Of a DNA stretch of 34,395 nt, positions 33,155-34,395 are shown in pieces. The stretch comes from Pedosphaera sp. (GTDB lineage: Bacteria; Verrucomicrobiota; Verrucomicrobiia; Limisphaerales; F1-12-MAGs170). The notes beneath the pieces were generated by a model. It made no database searches, was not told the DNA's origin, and worked only from the letters and a program-made list of their open reading frames with translations. The translations under genes and the position numbers were made by a program. The stretch is from the NCBI GenBank assembly GCA_009695275.1, contig SIBF01000026.1, forward strand, positions 1-34,395, in the 5' to 3' direction. How positions within the stretch are numbered: position 1 is the stretch's first letter; each line of letters starts with the position of its first letter.

Positions 33155-34282
33155 ATGAATCCGGCGCTTCGAGATCTCCAACAGCCCGAGTTGTTCCCCG
33201 GTCACATTCCGGAAATAGCAACGTTCCAGCCCGGAGCCCCCACCCAATGGCTGGATGGTGGCGCTGTCGTGCTGGACGAAAACGGGAGGGCGAGGGAGTG
33301 GGACGCTTCATTGCAGGCCTGGTGGGAAAACATGGGGAACCATGTCAGCGATCATTTTTGGACGGCGCTGTCAAAACTCGCCGCAGGTTCACCGGAGCAG
33401 GTCAGCATCCTGGCAGCAAGTCAGGGCACTTTTGCGGAAGCAGTAGTCCATCTGACTGTGGCACCCAACCATGCGCTGAGAATTGAACGCGTCCGGGTGC
33501 CGGACGGCGCCGTGGTTCGTTTGAGTTCAGTGCTGCCCCAGACGCATGATCTGGTCTCAAGCGAAAGCCAGATGGCTGTGGGCGCGTTGTCCAACTCCAT
33601 GGTGCGCGAGATTTGGAAACGGATGCTCCACGCGGAAAATCAACTGGCAACTTTGATGCGCCGTTCGCCCGGCGTGGTGTTCAGCCAGCGAACAGATTTT
33701 ACGTTCCGGGCAGCCAACGACCACCTGGAGGAGTTGACGGGAATTCCAAATCCGGAGTGGCAGCGGCATGGGGAATTGTTCTGGCGGCTTGTCCATGATT
33801 CAGACGTTGAATTTCTCCGCCAGCAGATCCGCGCATCTGCTCTCACCGAACAGCCCGTGACCAGCACCTACCGCATCCGCCACGCCCAGACGGGCCGGAT
33901 CGCATACATCCTCGAGCAACGCCAGGCCACGCTCAGCCCGGATGGCACCCTCCTCGGATACGAAGGTGTCTGGGTGGACGTGACACGGCAGACGCTGGCG
34001 GAGCGGCGACTGTTCGCCTCCGCATGGAAGGAAACCCTGGCTGTGCTGACGCTCGGCATGGCTCACGATTTTGGGAACATGCTCGCGGGCATTCACGCAC
34101 TGTCCGAGTCTTTTCTCGCGCAAGTCCAGCCGGACCATCCATTTTATGAGGGACTTGGTTTGATCAAGAAAAATGCCCTTCAAACCAGCCAGCTGGTCAA
34201 CCGGATGGTGAACCTCCATCAAGGTCAGCCAGGTGAGCGCGGTTATCTGGTTCATCCGGCAAGTGTGTACCTGGATTCATAG
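33155..34282 (+). CDS. PAS-domain sensor histidine kinase, truncated before the ATPase domain
   Basis: About 375 residues run from ATG 33155 (a GTG at 33119 adds 12). Residues of about 167-282 form a PAS domain (LMRRSPGVVFSQ, HDSDVEFLRQQI, YEGVWVDVTRQT). Next is a HisKA-like dimerisation domain with the phospho-acceptor H304 in LGMAHDFGNML. The frame continues to SQLVNRMVNLHQGQPGERGY and then breaks off into LVHPASVYLDS and a stop. No N, G1 or G2 boxes of the HATPase domain follow in any frame I checked through 34395, so the catalytic part is missing, probably because another sequence or a contig junction begins near 34246. As it stands it cannot autophosphorylate. It is divergent from the PQQ-like propeller gene. 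Confidence 0.8.
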   Translation: MNPALRDLQQPELFPGHIPEIATFQPGAPTQWLDGGAVVLDENGRAREWDASLQAWWENMGNHVSDHFWTALSKLAAGSPEQVSILAASQGTFAEAVVHLTVAPNHALRIERVRVPDGAVVRLSSVLPQTHDLVSSESQMAVGALSNSMVREIWKRMLHAENQLATLMRRSPGVVFSQRTDFTFRAANDHLEELTGIPNPEWQRHGELFWRLVHDSDVEFLRQQIRASALTEQPVTSTYRIRHAQTGRIAYILEQRQATLSPDGTLLGYEGVWVDVTRQTLAERRLFASAWKETLAVLTLGMAHDFGNMLAGIHALSESFLAQVQPDHPFYEGLGLIKKNALQTSQLVNRMVNLHQGQPGERGYLVHPASVYLDS

Positions 34283-34395
34283 AAATGGGATTTAGGAGAG
34301 CATGAGTAGAGACTCCAGAAATGATCCAGACTTTGCTGCGGAACGCGTTTGGGGTTGGGGCCCAATACCGGTATGAGAGGACAGAATACCTTTGG
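34247..34395. other. Unexplained sequence after the kinase break
   Basis: From about 34247 the sequence no longer follows the kinase frame in any frame. It contains short stops and no motif I recognise. It may be the edge of a mobile element, a rearrangement or a chimeric join, but no terminal inverted repeat or target duplication is visible within the window. Confidence 0.4.

Noticed and set aside
1..34395. CRISPR array, tRNA or rRNA genes
   Set aside because: I found no regularly spaced repeats, cloverleaf or conserved rRNA segments. The short repeats are limited to the intergenic island and one coding triplicate.

Overview
The window reads as a chromosomal segment of a Gram-negative bacterium of the PVC group, most likely Verrucomicrobiota close to the Pedosphaera/Limisphaerales lineage. 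This is inferred from gene families, not from a marker gene. The supporting signs are a large secreted protein of the PVC membrane-bound dehydrogenase type, a VPDGG-type (PEP-CTERM-like) sorting signal with its own sigma-54 promoter, several secreted beta-propeller and beta-helix proteins, an LptD outer-membrane protein, and dispersed intergenic palindromes. There is no rRNA, tRNA or CRISPR array and no complete mobile element.

Layout. (1) 1-7050: a 1478-residue secreted mosaic protein ending in an azurin-like copper domain, convergent with an enolase-superfamily enzyme, then a WD40 protein. (2) 7051-7924: a repeat-rich intergenic island. (3) 7925-13788: housekeeping genes: frr, an FtsB/DivIC-like protein, an SDR, a ModF/YlmA-type ABC ATPase, moaA coupled to a coiled-coil membrane protein, and a LON-domain protein coupled to a DUF1844 protein. 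(4) 13789-18793: a degraded or error-containing accessory stretch, with a frameshifted VPDGG protein behind a sigma-54 promoter, a strong terminator, an ISL3-family transposase remnant, a secreted bicupin, a large frameshifted secreted repeat protein, and about 760 bases with no recognisable gene. (5) 18794-23106: an intact SGNH hydrolase, a DUF4230 membrane protein and LptD, all on the plus strand. (6) 27641-23133 (minus): a small hypothetical gene, a beta-helix carbohydrate-active protein, a chorismate-lyase-like protein and a flavin-dependent halogenase, arranged like an operon. (7) 33008-27713 (minus): six tightly packed genes (PQQ-like propeller, MGMT-like protein, S10 carboxypeptidase, HemN/HemW-like radical SAM enzyme, PIN toxin, antitoxin), most overlapping or only a few bases apart. 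(8) 33155-34395: a PAS histidine kinase cut off before its ATPase domain, followed by unrelated sequence to the window end.

The points most worth follow-up are the halogenase plus chorismate-lyase-like pair (a possible aromatic pigment or metabolite locus), the mosaic protein whose esterase-like domain has lost its catalytic residues and whose electron-carrier end is a cupredoxin rather than cytochrome c, the toxin-antitoxin pair welded to the end of a metabolic operon, and the two frameshifts. Each frameshift is repaired by one extra base in a three-base homopolymer, so both may be sequence errors rather than real lesions.
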